Shown here one piece after another: positions 35,374 to 43,888 of a stretch of 64,000 nucleotides of DNA (positions are counted from its first letter, which is position 1; each line of letters starts with the position of its first letter). Below the pieces are notes generated by a model. It did not search any database, was not told the origin of the DNA, and saw only the letters and a program-made list of their open reading frames with translations. A program made the translations under genes and the position numbers. The DNA is from Corynebacterium comes (GTDB lineage Bacteria; Actinomycetota; Actinomycetes; Mycobacteriales; Mycobacteriaceae), in contig NZ_CP046453.1 of NCBI RefSeq assembly GCF_009734405.1, positions 2,542,001 to 2,606,000 on the forward strand, in the 5' to 3' direction.

Positions 35374-37713
35374 ATGTTCGAGAAGTGGGGACATTTCTCC
35401 TATCACCACCGCCGCCTCGTGCCCCTGATCGTCATCGCCGCGATCCTGGTGCTGTACGTCACCTTCGGTCTACGGCTCGGCGACCGAATGAGCCAGGAGG
35501 GCTGGGACGACCCCGGCTCCAGCTCCACCGCGGCCGCCGCCATCGAGCTGGAGACCTTCGGGCGTGACAACAGCGGCGACGTCATCCTCATGTTCGAGGC
35601 ACCCGAGGGTCGCTCGCTCAACGACCCGACGACCTTCGGCGCCATCGCCTCCCACCTGGAAGATCTCAAGGCCGATCACCCGGACGAGATCGCCCACGTC
35701 ACCAGCTACTTCGACACCCGCAACGCCCAGCTGATCAACGAGGACGGCTCCGTCGCCTTCGCCGCCATCGGTCTCGCGGGCGACGGGGAACAGACCCTGA
35801 AGGATTACCGCGCCATCGAGGGTTCCCTCGTGGCCGACGATCTGCCCGGGGAGGTGACCACCAGGGTCGCCGGGGCAACCGCCGTCGCCGACTCCCTCGA
35901 TGACGGCATGGCGGGCGACATCGTCCGCGCCGAGGTCGTGGCCCTCCCCCTGGTGGGCCTGCTCCTGCTGGTGGTCTTCGGTTCCGTCGTGGCGGCCTTC
36001 ATGCCGCTGGTCGTCGGCGTCCTCTCCATCGCGGGCTCGCTGGGCATCCTGTCGATTCTGGCCGGCACCGTGCAGGTCAACGTCTTCGCCCAGTCGGTGG
36101 TCACCCTGCTCGGCCTGGGCCTGGCCATCGACTACGGCCTGTTCATGGTGTCGCGTTTCCGCGAGGAGCTGGACAAGGGGTCCAGTGTGCCCGATGCGGT
36201 GGGCACCACCACCGCCACCGCCGGAAAAACGGTGGTCTTCTCCGCGGCGATGGTCGCGGTCGCGCTGTCCGGTCTGCTGGTGTTCCCGCAGGCCTTCCTC
36301 AAGTCCGTGTCCTACGGTGCGATCTCGGCGGTGGGCCTCGCTGCCCTGCTGTCCGTGACGGTGCTGCCGGCACTGTTCGGCCTGCTCGGCCACAACATCG
36401 ACAAGTGGACCCTGCGACGCACGAAACGCACGGCCCGCAGGCTGGAGGACACCCTCTGGTTCCGCATCCCCTCCTGGGCGATGCGCAATGCCAAGGTGGT
36501 CACCCTCGTCATCGCCGGTATCCTCATCGCGCTCACCCTGCCGCTGGCGGGTGTGAAGTTCGGCGGCATCAACGAGACCTACCTTCCGCCCGACAATGAC
36601 GTCCGTCTGGCCCAGGACGAGTTCAACGACGTCTTCCCCACCTTCCGCACCGAACCGGTGAAGCTCGTGGTCACCGACGCCACGGAGCAGCAGCTGGTGG
36701 ACATCTACGTCCAGGCGCGCGAAATCGAGGGGCTGACGTCGCCGTTCACCCCGGACCAGGGCACGGTCGACGGCACGACGGTGCTCTCGGCCGGAATCCA
36801 GGACCGCGACCTCAACAGTCAGGTCGTCGACCAGCTGCGCGCCATCGAGGCGCCGGAGGGCGTCGGCCTGTACATCGGCGGCACCCCCGCCATGGAGATC
36901 GAGTCCATCGAGGCACTGATGGACAAGCTCCCGTGGATGGCCGCCTACATCGTCATCGCCACGTTCATCCTCATGGCGCTGGTCTTCGGTTCGCTGGTCC
37001 TGCCGGCGAAGGCCATCATCATGACGATCCTCGGCCTCGGAGCGACCCTGGGCATCCTCACCGCCATGTTCGTCGGCGGTGTCGGCGCCGATCTGTTCAA
37101 CTTCACCCCGGGCCCGCTGATGTCGCCGGTGCTGGTGCTCATCGTCGCCATCGTCTACGGCCTGTCCACGGACTACGAGGTCTTCCTCGTCTCCCGCATG
37201 GTTGAGGCCCGTGACAACGGGAGACCCACCGACGACGCCATCCGCTGGGGCACCGCCCAGACGGGTTCCATCATCACCGCCGCAGCGCTCATCATGATCG
37301 TCGTGGCCGGCGCGTTCGGCTTCTCCGAGATCGTCATGATGAAGTACATCGCCTTCGGCATGATCTTCGCCCTGGCCATCGACGCCACCATCATCCGCAT
37401 GATGCTGGTCCCCGCCGTCATGCACCTGCTGCGCGAGGACAACTGGTGGGCGCCGGCCTTCGTCAAGCGCGCCTACGCCCGCCTCGGCCACGGTGAGGCC
37501 CCGGTGTCTGTCCCGGTGTCTGCATCGGCTCCGGTGGGCGTCGAGAAGCATGATGACCTGCTGGTGGATGACGACGCCGTCATGGTCGTCGACGAGGCCC
37601 AGGCCGCCCGCGGCGGGCGCTCCACCGCCGAGGACGAAGAGCTCATCCCGTTCAGCGAGCTGATGGCCCGCCTCTCCGTCGACAGGGATGGTCCCCGCCA
37701 GCTGGGTCGCTGA
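35374..37713 (+). CDS. MmpL3-type RND transporter (trehalose mycolate exporter)
   Basis: A 779-residue RND-family protein with twelve predicted helices, two extracytoplasmic domains and a cytoplasmic tail. The proton-relay Asp-Tyr pairs of MmpL3 are present in the fourth and tenth helices: GLAIDYGLFMVSR (Asp253-Tyr254) and YGLSTDYEVFLVSR (Asp600-Tyr601). Synteny with M. tuberculosis mmpL3 (trmB, Rv0207c, mmpL3) supports export of acetylated or plain trehalose monocorynomycolate. Corynebacteria have redundant paralogues (CmpL1 and CmpL4); I do not assign which name applies. The start follows AAAGGGGAAGG. The frame is open upstream to 35287 but overlaps the NYN gene. Confidence 0.93.
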   Translation: MFEKWGHFSYHHRRLVPLIVIAAILVLYVTFGLRLGDRMSQEGWDDPGSSSTAAAAIELETFGRDNSGDVILMFEAPEGRSLNDPTTFGAIASHLEDLKADHPDEIAHVTSYFDTRNAQLINEDGSVAFAAIGLAGDGEQTLKDYRAIEGSLVADDLPGEVTTRVAGATAVADSLDDGMAGDIVRAEVVALPLVGLLLLVVFGSVVAAFMPLVVGVLSIAGSLGILSILAGTVQVNVFAQSVVTLLGLGLAIDYGLFMVSRFREELDKGSSVPDAVGTTTATAGKTVVFSAAMVAVALSGLLVFPQAFLKSVSYGAISAVGLAALLSVTVLPALFGLLGHNIDKWTLRRTKRTARRLEDTLWFRIPSWAMRNAKVVTLVIAGILIALTLPLAGVKFGGINETYLPPDNDVRLAQDEFNDVFPTFRTEPVKLVVTDATEQQLVDIYVQAREIEGLTSPFTPDQGTVDGTTVLSAGIQDRDLNSQVVDQLRAIEAPEGVGLYIGGTPAMEIESIEALMDKLPWMAAYIVIATFILMALVFGSLVLPAKAIIMTILGLGATLGILTAMFVGGVGADLFNFTPGPLMSPVLVLIVAIVYGLSTDYEVFLVSRMVEARDNGRPTDDAIRWGTAQTGSIITAAALIMIVVAGAFGFSEIVMMKYIAFGMIFALAIDATIIRMMLVPAVMHLLREDNWWAPAFVKRAYARLGHGEAPVSVPVSASAPVGVEKHDDLLVDDDAVMVVDEAQAARGGRSTAEDEELIPFSELMARLSVDRDGPRQLGR

Positions 37714-38767
37714 CGTGCTGCGTCTGGTCGCCACCAACCGGTGGATCCGCTGGCTCGGCCCCCTCGTGGTGCTGATCATCCTCGTGGTGGCGTTCCGTGA
37801 CCAGCTGCCCTTCCTCGGCGACGGCGTCCGTCGGCTCCGCCACGCTGAGCCGACGGGCGTGCTCCTGGCGGTGATCGCGACCTTCCTGTCGCTCTTCGCC
37901 ATGGCGGAGGTCATGCGGCTGCTTCTCGAGGCCGGCGGCACGCGCGCCTCCCCGGCGCAGACCACCGGGCTCACGATCGCCTCCAATTCCTGGTCCACCT
38001 CCCTTCCCGGCGGCCCGGCATTCTCCGCGGTGTTCACCTACCACGTGCAACGCGGCTGGGGGGCGAGCCGACTCCTGTGCGGCTGGTTCCTGGTCCTGAG
38101 CTCCGCAGTCTCCACCATGTGGCTGGTGCTCATCGGCGCCGCCGGTATGTTCTTCCTCGGCGCCCGGGTGAGCGTGTGGTCCCTGCTGGTCACCCTCGTC
38201 GCCATGGCTGCCCTGTCCTGGGCGGTCTACTGGGCCGCCAACCACCCCGCGCACCTCGAACGCTGGATCCGGGCCGTGATGCCCTCGCTGAACCGGATGC
38301 TGCGCCGCCCCCGTGATGCCGGCGTCGAGTCCGCCGTCACCCAGCTCCACCAGTTCGACACCGTGCACCTGAGCAGGGGCCGTTTCGCGGTGGTCGCGGG
38401 CTGGTCCCTGCTCAACCGCCTCTTCGACGCCTTCACCCTCTACGCCTGCGTCTGGGCCGTCACCGGCACGGCCCCCGGGCTGGAGTCCGCCCCCGACCAG
38501 ACGACGCTCATGGGCATCCTGCTGGCCTACACCACCACCAAGCTGGCCGGCTCCGCCCAGGTGACGCCGGGTGGTCTGGGCACCGTGGAGGCGGTGATCA
38601 TCGCCACCCTGGTCGCCGTCGGCATGACCGCGGTCGATGCCACCGGCGCGGCCGTCGTCTACCGCCTCATCTCCTTCGCGCTGTCCACCGTCGTCGGCTG
38701 GGTGATCTACTTCCTGTTCTACGCAGGGCGGGACACCCGGGAACGGGCGATAGAGTTGGACTCATGA
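37688..38767 (+). CDS. UPF0104/LPG-synthase-like flippase domain membrane protein
   Basis: A 359-residue protein with about eight helices matching the lysylphosphatidylglycerol synthase transmembrane (UPF0104/YbhN) family, without the soluble synthase domain. Marker segments are SNSWSTSLPGGPAFSAVFTY and AGSAQVTPGGLGTVEAVIIA, the PGGxG motifs of the family. Members are thought to move or modify lipid-linked sugars or phospholipids. The ATG overlaps the end of the mmpL gene by 26 bp; a GTG at 37715 is an alternative. Co-transcription with mmpL suggests a role in envelope lipid traffic. Confidence 0.85.
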   Translation: MVPASWVADVLRLVATNRWIRWLGPLVVLIILVVAFRDQLPFLGDGVRRLRHAEPTGVLLAVIATFLSLFAMAEVMRLLLEAGGTRASPAQTTGLTIASNSWSTSLPGGPAFSAVFTYHVQRGWGASRLLCGWFLVLSSAVSTMWLVLIGAAGMFFLGARVSVWSLLVTLVAMAALSWAVYWAANHPAHLERWIRAVMPSLNRMLRRPRDAGVESAVTQLHQFDTVHLSRGRFAVVAGWSLLNRLFDAFTLYACVWAVTGTAPGLESAPDQTTLMGILLAYTTTKLAGSAQVTPGGLGTVEAVIIATLVAVGMTAVDATGAAVVYRLISFALSTVVGWVIYFLFYAGRDTRERAIELDS

Positions 38768-39135
38768 CAAGGATCTCCGCGCTGTCCGCCGATGTGGTCG
38801 CCATCGCCGCCTTCGCGCTCTTCGCCCGCATTGCCCACCAGACCGACGACATGCCGCTCAACGTCGCAGGCTGGTTGTCCACCCTGTGGCCCTTCCTGCT
38901 GGGCATTGCGCTCTCCTGGGTGGTCATCGTCATCGCCGGGTGGAACGGCGCCCGTGTTGTGCCTGCGGGGGTCACCGCCTGGCTCATCACCGTCGTGGTG
39001 GGCCTGGGTATCTGGACCCTGCGTAACGGCGGGCTCCCCCACTGGTCGTTCATCCTCGTCGCGACGATCATGTCAGCGCTGCTGGTGCTCGGCTGGCGCG
39101 TCGTCACCGCGGCAGTGGGCCGCAGGCGCGCCTGA
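38764..39135 (+). CDS. DUF3054 membrane protein
   Basis: A 123-residue protein with four helices, matching DUF3054. It begins MTRISALSADVVAIAAFALF and contains IAHQTDDMPLNVAGWLSTLWPFLLG split across the first loop and second helix. The ATG overlaps the stop of the previous gene (ATGA), completing the mmpL operon. Function unknown. It is the last conserved gene before the polysaccharide island. Confidence 0.86.
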   Translation: MTRISALSADVVAIAAFALFARIAHQTDDMPLNVAGWLSTLWPFLLGIALSWVVIVIAGWNGARVVPAGVTAWLITVVVGLGIWTLRNGGLPHWSFILVATIMSALLVLGWRVVTAAVGRRRA

Positions 39136-39174
39136 GTCGGAGCCCCGGGCTTCAGGAGGAACCCCCGGAATCAC

Positions 39175-39215
39175 GGCAACCCCGGCCCTGCACGGAGCGG
39201 GTGACCGGGGTTGCC
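39175..39215. terminator. Hairpin between DUF3054 and the 29-residue peptide gene
   Basis: GGCAACCCCGG (39175-39185) pairs with CCGGGGTTGCC (39205-39215) across a 19-base loop. It lies in the 93-bp gap between two convergent stop codons and likely terminates both transcripts. Confidence 0.7.
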
Positions 39216-39228
39216 GATGACCTCTGAG

Positions 39229-39318
39229 CTAGGAGCTCAGGGAGTGGGTGATCTGGTTGACGAACATGACGATGTAGTTGATGATGTCGCCGGCCAGGTC
39301 CAGAACGCTACTCAGCAT
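39229..39318 (-). CDS. 29-residue amphipathic peptide (PorA/PorH-like in character)
   Basis: A complete short gene, ATG to TAG, preceded by AAGGAGA 8 bases upstream. The product begins MLSSVLDLAGDIINYIVMFV and ends SHSLSS-like (HSLSS). Polar residues fall at Ser4, Asp7, Asp11, Asn14, Asn21, His25 and Ser28, giving one polar stripe on an otherwise hydrophobic helix. It has no signal peptide. These are the traits of the tiny outer-membrane channel proteins PorA (45 residues) and PorH (57 residues), and PorH also ends in Ser-Ser where it is mycoloylated. The resemblance is in character, not in alignable sequence. The gene stands alone between convergent terminators, next to mycolate export genes. 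A toxin or phenol-soluble-modulin-like role is an alternative. Confidence 0.68.
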   Translation of the reverse strand: MLSSVLDLAGDIINYIVMFVNQITHSLSS

Positions 39319-39367
39319 GGGGAGTTCTCCTTACGCGGTTGTCGAGCGGTTACGTTGGGTACATCGT

Positions 39368-39411
39368 CCCGGGAAACCGGATCCGTTACATGACGGATCC
39401 GAAAACCCGGG
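39368..39411. terminator. 44-bp nested palindrome downstream of the hydrolase gene
   Basis: The core CGGATCCGT (39378-39386) pairs with ACGGATCCG (39393-39401) across a 6-base loop. Outer CCCGGG blocks (39368-39373 and 39406-39411) extend the symmetry. It lies 59 bp past the stop of the glycoside hydrolase gene and 49 bp before the 29-residue peptide start, so it may end the island transcript or control the peptide gene. Confidence 0.55.
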
Positions 39412-39470
39412 TGGATCCCCCACCGGCCGATGGCCGGATCATACTCCGTGACACCATACCGGCAGCCGTC

Positions 39471-40595
39471 TCAGTCCCCGAATTTCCGACTGCACTCCCC
39501 CGCCGCGTCCCGGAGATCGAGAAAAGCGGGTTTCGGGTCACCCGGCCCGACCATCAGACCGAAATAGGATTCCGATTCCTCCGCTCCGAGGTCGATGTCG
39601 TGCATCGTGTACATGAAGATCGGCCCCAGGCGCGGATCCGCGACGGTCAGCCGCAGTGCTTCCACCACCATGTCCGCCTGGTCCCGTTCACTCACCCCGC
39701 GGTCACCACCGGTGGGGGCGCCATATTCCGTCAACCAGATCATCTTGTCCCCGTCACCCCGGGCGACCATCAGGCTCTTGACCTCGTTCAACCTGCGGAA
39801 TGCGTTCCATTCTGAAGTGCCCGACGGCAGCTCGGGGAAGGAGTAGGGGTGCATGCCCACCGCATCGGCATATCGCATCACACCGGTCTCGTAGAGCCGT
39901 TCCAGGTATTCCAGATCGTCGAGGGAGTAACCCGCCACATTGTCGGCGGGGGCCAGACCGGCGGAGACGATATGGGCACCCGGGTCTTCCGCCGCGATCC
40001 TCGGCGCCGCCGCCGCCAGAAGCTCAGCGTAGGCGTCCGGGTCCGGGTCCGGCCAGAACCTGGCCAGGTTCGGCTCGTTCCAGATTTCGTAGGCGTCCAC
40101 GCGGTCCCCGTAACGTTCCGCGACCTCACCGGCGAACCTCCCGAATTCACCGGCAGCTCCACTGCCCCGCTCACCGAAGCCCCCGAGCCAACCCGGGTGG
40201 GTCTGGATCAGCATCAGGGGGGTCAGCCCCGCCTCAACCGCGGCATCGACGCGCTGATCGAGGCCGTCCCACGCATACACCCCCCGCCCGGGTTCGACGT
40301 CCTTCCAGACCGCCGACAACCTGATCCAGGTGGATCCCAGGAGAACCTGTTCATCCACCATGGCCCGAAAATCCCGGTCGGACAGCTCCTCCCAGGCGGC
40401 CGGCCCCGCGATCCCCAGTTCAGGGCAGCCGGACACGACCTCCTCCGGCATCGTCACGCGGGTGTGTTCACCGGGGCCTGAGGTGGAGGTCGAGATGACG
40501 ACCACCAGGGCCATCGACACCATGACGGCAAGGGCGACAACAACCCAACTTCTCCGGTCCGAGTGCCTCCCCGGTGCCCCGACGGTGTCAGCCAC
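39471..40595 (-). CDS. Membrane-anchored clan GH-A glycoside hydrolase
   Basis: A 374-residue protein with an N-terminal signal anchor (about residues 16-36, SWVVVALAVMVSMALVVVIS) and an extracytoplasmic TIM-barrel domain. The acid/base motif is AYEIWNEPNLARFW (Glu174) and the nucleophile candidate is Glu290 in KMIWLTEYGAP, the strand 4 and 7 glutamates of clan GH-A. It is closest in feel to GH39 or PslG-like endoglycosidases found in exopolysaccharide loci. Likely task: trimming, releasing or editing the polysaccharide made by the island. GTG 40595, behind GGAGG, overlaps the upstream glycosyltransferase stop by 8 bp; the frame further upstream is a shadow of that gene. Confidence 0.86.
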   Translation of the reverse strand: MADTVGAPGRHSDRRSWVVVALAVMVSMALVVVISTSTSGPGEHTRVTMPEEVVSGCPELGIAGPAAWEELSDRDFRAMVDEQVLLGSTWIRLSAVWKDVEPGRGVYAWDGLDQRVDAAVEAGLTPLMLIQTHPGWLGGFGERGSGAAGEFGRFAGEVAERYGDRVDAYEIWNEPNLARFWPDPDPDAYAELLAAAAPRIAAEDPGAHIVSAGLAPADNVAGYSLDDLEYLERLYETGVMRYADAVGMHPYSFPELPSGTSEWNAFRRLNEVKSLMVARGDGDKMIWLTEYGAPTGGDRGVSERDQADMVVEALRLTVADPRLGPIFMYTMHDIDLGAEESESYFGLMVGPGDPKPAFLDLRDAAGECSRKFGD

Positions 40596-41691
40596 GGGAC
40601 AAAGCCTCCAGCATCGCGGGCACGGTGGTCTTCGCGTCATGACGTGCCAGCACCGCGCAACGGGCGGTGTCCCGCAGCTCACGGGCCAACACGGGGTCGT
40701 CGAGAAGAGTGCGGATCGCCTCCGCCAGGGCGGGTGCATCCTCCGGCGGAACCAGGATCCCCGCCCCTCCCCGCAGGTATTCGGCGGCACCACCGTGATC
40801 GGTGGCGACGACAGGCACACCGTGGGCCATGGCCTCGAGAACCCCCAACGGTCCCGCCTCGGGGGAGGTTGAGGCGGAGACGAGGACATCCCAACGAGGA
40901 AGCACATCCCGCTTGTCGACGTGCCCGAGAAAATGCACCCTGCCGGCCAGGTCCGGCTGCGCGGCGCGTGCCCGGAGCAACCTTTCAAATTCCTCCGACC
41001 CGGGAAAGGCGGTGCCCGCGATGTCCAGCTGAACGTCCGGCAACTGCGCCAGCGCCTCGAGGAGGACGTCCTGTCCCTTCCATTCCGTCAGCACCGCCAG
41101 GATCCCGGCGACGGGACGACCTGGAACGCGGGCAGTGCCGCCGCTCATCTCCTCCGGGACGACAACTCCGTTCGGTCGCACGACGGTCCTGCGCACCCGA
41201 GCCCGGATCGAGTCGGCGGTGACCTGCGAAACCGCGACCGCCACTGTCAGGGCGTGTGCCCCGAGGCGGAGCGCCGTCCGCTGTTTCCGGGAATGGATGG
41301 TGTCATGGACCAGCCAGGAAACCCGGGGCCGCCGGTCCGGACGGAGGGAGTGCAGCGGGAACGCCAACCCGATCGCAGGCAGAGCGAATGTCGAGTTGAC
41401 GATCACCGCCTCGGCGCCCCGAGCCGCGCGGCGGACCCGCCGCGCAGTCCTCCACCAGTCGCGGGGGAGCGAAGCCACGGCCCGGAGGCGACGCACCCCG
41501 CGCTCCCCACCCAAGCGGTGAAGAGGAACAGGGACGTGCACGATTCCTGCGCCGAAGCTCTCCGGAAGCGCCCCTGGCGGGCAGAGAAGAGTCACCCGAT
41601 GACCGTCAGCCACCGCTGTCTTCAGCAGTTCAGCGAGGACCCTCTCCGCCCCTGAAACTTCCGCGCCTGCATTCACCGCCAGGATGTGCAT
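40588..41691 (-). CDS. GT4 family glycosyltransferase
   Basis: A 367-residue GT-B enzyme. It starts MHILAVNAGAEVSGAERVLA, with the nucleotide-sugar loop typical of GT4, and the C-terminal half holds VLTEWKGQDVLLEALAQLPD and SASTSPEAGPLGVLEAMAHG with the E-x7-E motif. Donor and acceptor unknown. ATG 41691 follows GGAGG; the open frame extends upstream to 42051, but that part is low-complexity, Arg/Trp-rich and lies in the promoter region. First gene of a two-gene unit with the hydrolase. Confidence 0.9.
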   Translation of the reverse strand: MHILAVNAGAEVSGAERVLAELLKTAVADGHRVTLLCPPGALPESFGAGIVHVPVPLHRLGGERGVRRLRAVASLPRDWWRTARRVRRAARGAEAVIVNSTFALPAIGLAFPLHSLRPDRRPRVSWLVHDTIHSRKQRTALRLGAHALTVAVAVSQVTADSIRARVRRTVVRPNGVVVPEEMSGGTARVPGRPVAGILAVLTEWKGQDVLLEALAQLPDVQLDIAGTAFPGSEEFERLLRARAAQPDLAGRVHFLGHVDKRDVLPRWDVLVSASTSPEAGPLGVLEAMAHGVPVVATDHGGAAEYLRGGAGILVPPEDAPALAEAIRTLLDDPVLARELRDTARCAVLARHDAKTTVPAMLEALSRG

Positions 41692-42472
41692 GGTGGAACC
41701 TCCAAGGTTCTCGGCTCCCCATGTATTACCCGTGGAGTGGGTGCAGGTCTCCCTAACCACCCAGATCGCGCGTGTCCGGACTCTGGAGGAGCGGTTCAAG
41801 TTCATTCTTGAGCTAACCGCAACACTACCCCACCCCCGAGTGCGGGCAAGCCCCCGGAGGTACCCTACTGACCTCGCACACATGTATACATCCGCCCACA
41901 ACCCGCCCTTGCTCGGACCCGGGAACCGGCGCCCGGGCACCCCGGGAAAAACTGGGCGCCACCACGCCCCGAGCGACTGCCAGTCGCTCCGGTCGGCCCG
42001 CCATGAAGCACAGACCACCGCAGAGGAGGGAACGGAAAAAAGGGGGGGCACCCCCGGAAATTACCCCCACTCCCGCCTCTTAAATGGAAAATTTCCTCGG
42101 CCTAAGAGGTTGCTGAGATATCCAAGCCAGGCGGCCAATCCATTATCTCGCCAGTACAGAAAAGGTCGTTACCGAGGAAACTATCTGTCGCTAGTTTCTC
42201 CGGAAAGTCGATTTGGTGAGGGTAGTGATCCTACAATGAACCTACAGCTGGACAAATCGCCGGACAGCAGCTAGTCGCCCCCCTCGTGAAGGATCACCCA
42301 CCTGACCTTCCCACAGGAGCACCAGCCGCCAACCGGCCCGAGCCGCTCGCCGGACAATTTCGCCCGTAGCGAGAACGCCCGATGAACTATCGAGTTAAAG
42401 CAAGTGTTCTAACTTTTGGCTGGCCGCTTCCTGGAAGCAGGCAAGTCTCCTGTACGGAAGTCAGTGGAGTTA
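41692..42472. promoter_or_regulatory. Large divergent promoter region of the polysaccharide island
   Basis: A 781-bp non-coding stretch between two divergent arms of the island, by far the longest gene-free segment here. On the minus strand TAATAC (complement of 41723-41728) could be a -10 for the glycosyltransferase/hydrolase unit, giving a leader of about 25 bases. On the plus strand TACAAT at 42232-42237 could be a -10 for the sugar-1-phosphate transferase, giving a leader of roughly 230 bases. Part of it (about 42060-42240) is clearly more AT-rich than the surroundings. No known riboswitch or JUMPstart element is recognised. Confidence 0.55.
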
Positions 42473-43888
42473 ATGGTTCCGATAAACCCGAGTGCATCAC
42501 CCCGTAAAATCCGGGTGGCTGGAAGCGTGTTCCACCGAGCGGAAAACCGCTCAGTCGGAGTCAGCTTCGCCCATTACGTACCGGATCCGTGGCAACGCCT
42601 GGCGGATGGCTTCGGCATCCTCATGGTGTGCCTCCTCGCGGGTCTCCCCCGGCCGGTGCTGACCGCCGCGGCAACGTCCCTCGGCCTGATGGCGGTGCCG
42701 CATCTCTACCGCTTCAGACTCGGCCTGTCAGTGCTCGATGACCTTCCACGACTTCTCGTGGCCGGCACCGTAGTCCCCTTTGTGGCCGTCTCAGTATTCA
42801 ATCCGGAGCTGGATGCACCCCAGACCGTGTACTTCTCGCTGGCCACCGCCGCGAGTCTGGTGGCTTTCAAGACCATCGTGTCGGTCTCCCTCGGCATCCG
42901 GCGTCGGTGGAGCCCGAAAATTCTGAGCAGGACGCTCATCCTGGGCTCCGGGCCGATCGCGCGCCAGCTCTGCAACAATCTCAAGAAAATTCCGGAATTC
43001 GGGCTACTCCCCGTGGCACTCGTCGACCGCGAAATAGAACCGGTACAGCCCGTTCCCGGAGTGGTGACCGGCAAGTTGGACTCCGACCTTCCCGCACTGA
43101 TCCGTGAACATCGGGCAACGACCGTCATCATCGCCTTCAGTTCTTTTTCCGACGGGGACCTGCGCAAGGCCCTCCGGTCCTGCGTTCGAGAAGCTGCGGA
43201 GCTCTACATCGTCCCCCGCCTCCCGGAATACCTCGACAGAGACAATCGTACCGAGATGATCGGGGCCCTCCCGCTGCGGCGGGTGGCCCGTGCGGCCCAC
43301 CGCTCGCTCACGTGGTTCCTCAAACGACCATTTGACATCCTGGTCAGCGGAGTCGCACTGGTGCTCCTCTCCCCTGTTCTGCTGGCCCTGGCTCTGGTGG
43401 TGAAGATCAACCACAGGACCGCCCCGGTACTGTTCCGGCAGGAGAGGATCGGCATGGACGGGAAACCCTTCGAGCTGTTGAAATTCCGGACCATGACGCC
43501 AGCTGACCCGGGGGAATCCGATTCGCGATGGAACATAGCCGGTGACGCCCGCCTGACCCGGCTGGGCGCCACGATGAGACGATTCTCCCTCGACGAGCTG
43601 CCGCAGATCTACAATGTCTTCCGCGGCGACATGGCTCTTGTCGGACCGAGACCCGAACGCCCCTACTTCGTGGAGAAGTTCAGCCAGGAATTCCCGGACT
43701 ACCCCGAACGGCACCGCGTCCCGGTGGGGTTGACCGGGTGGGCCGCCATCAACGGGCTGAGAGGGGACACGAGCATCCGCGACCGTGCCCTCTACGACAA
43801 CTTCTACATCGAGAACTGGTCCCCCTGGTTGGACTTCAAGATCCTCCTTCTCACCTTCCGGGCAGTGGTCGGCGGGAGCGGGGGATGA
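42473..43888 (+). CDS. Polyprenyl-phosphate hexose-1-phosphate transferase (WbaP/ExoY family)
   Basis: A 471-residue initiating transferase that would load the first sugar phosphate onto undecaprenyl or decaprenyl phosphate. The N-terminal half has four hydrophobic segments and a Rossmann-like CoA-binding/NAD-like region (RTLILGSGPIARQLCNNLKK). The C-terminal catalytic domain begins with KRPFDILVSGVALVLLSPVL and has LLKFRTM (335-341), SLDELPQIYNVFRGDMALVG with the catalytic Asp374-Glu375, and GPRPERP (391-397). All family motifs are intact. The start is uncertain: ATG 42473 has GGAG close by, and GTG 42464 is also in frame. It overlaps the next glycosyltransferase by 4 bp. Which hexose is used is not readable. 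Confidence 0.92.
   Translation: MVPINPSASPRKIRVAGSVFHRAENRSVGVSFAHYVPDPWQRLADGFGILMVCLLAGLPRPVLTAAATSLGLMAVPHLYRFRLGLSVLDDLPRLLVAGTVVPFVAVSVFNPELDAPQTVYFSLATAASLVAFKTIVSVSLGIRRRWSPKILSRTLILGSGPIARQLCNNLKKIPEFGLLPVALVDREIEPVQPVPGVVTGKLDSDLPALIREHRATTVIIAFSSFSDGDLRKALRSCVREAAELYIVPRLPEYLDRDNRTEMIGALPLRRVARAAHRSLTWFLKRPFDILVSGVALVLLSPVLLALALVVKINHRTAPVLFRQERIGMDGKPFELLKFRTMTPADPGESDSRWNIAGDARLTRLGATMRRFSLDELPQIYNVFRGDMALVGPRPERPYFVEKFSQEFPDYPERHRVPVGLTGWAAINGLRGDTSIRDRALYDNFYIENWSPWLDFKILLLTFRAVVGGSGG

Noticed and set aside
35470..38037. 855-residue minus-strand frame opposite the MmpL gene
   Set aside because: Low-complexity His/Asp/Glu-rich antisense frame; the plus strand holds clear RND and UPF0104 proteins.
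41684..42274. 196-residue plus-strand frame in the island's divergent control region
   Set aside because: Starts inside the glycosyltransferase gene, has no domain, and its composition changes along its length as in non-coding DNA.
42237..42275. 12-codon leader peptide (MNLQLDKSPDSS) right after the candidate -10 box
   Set aside because: The ATG overlaps the -10 hexamer itself and has no ribosome binding site, so it would not be on the transcript.
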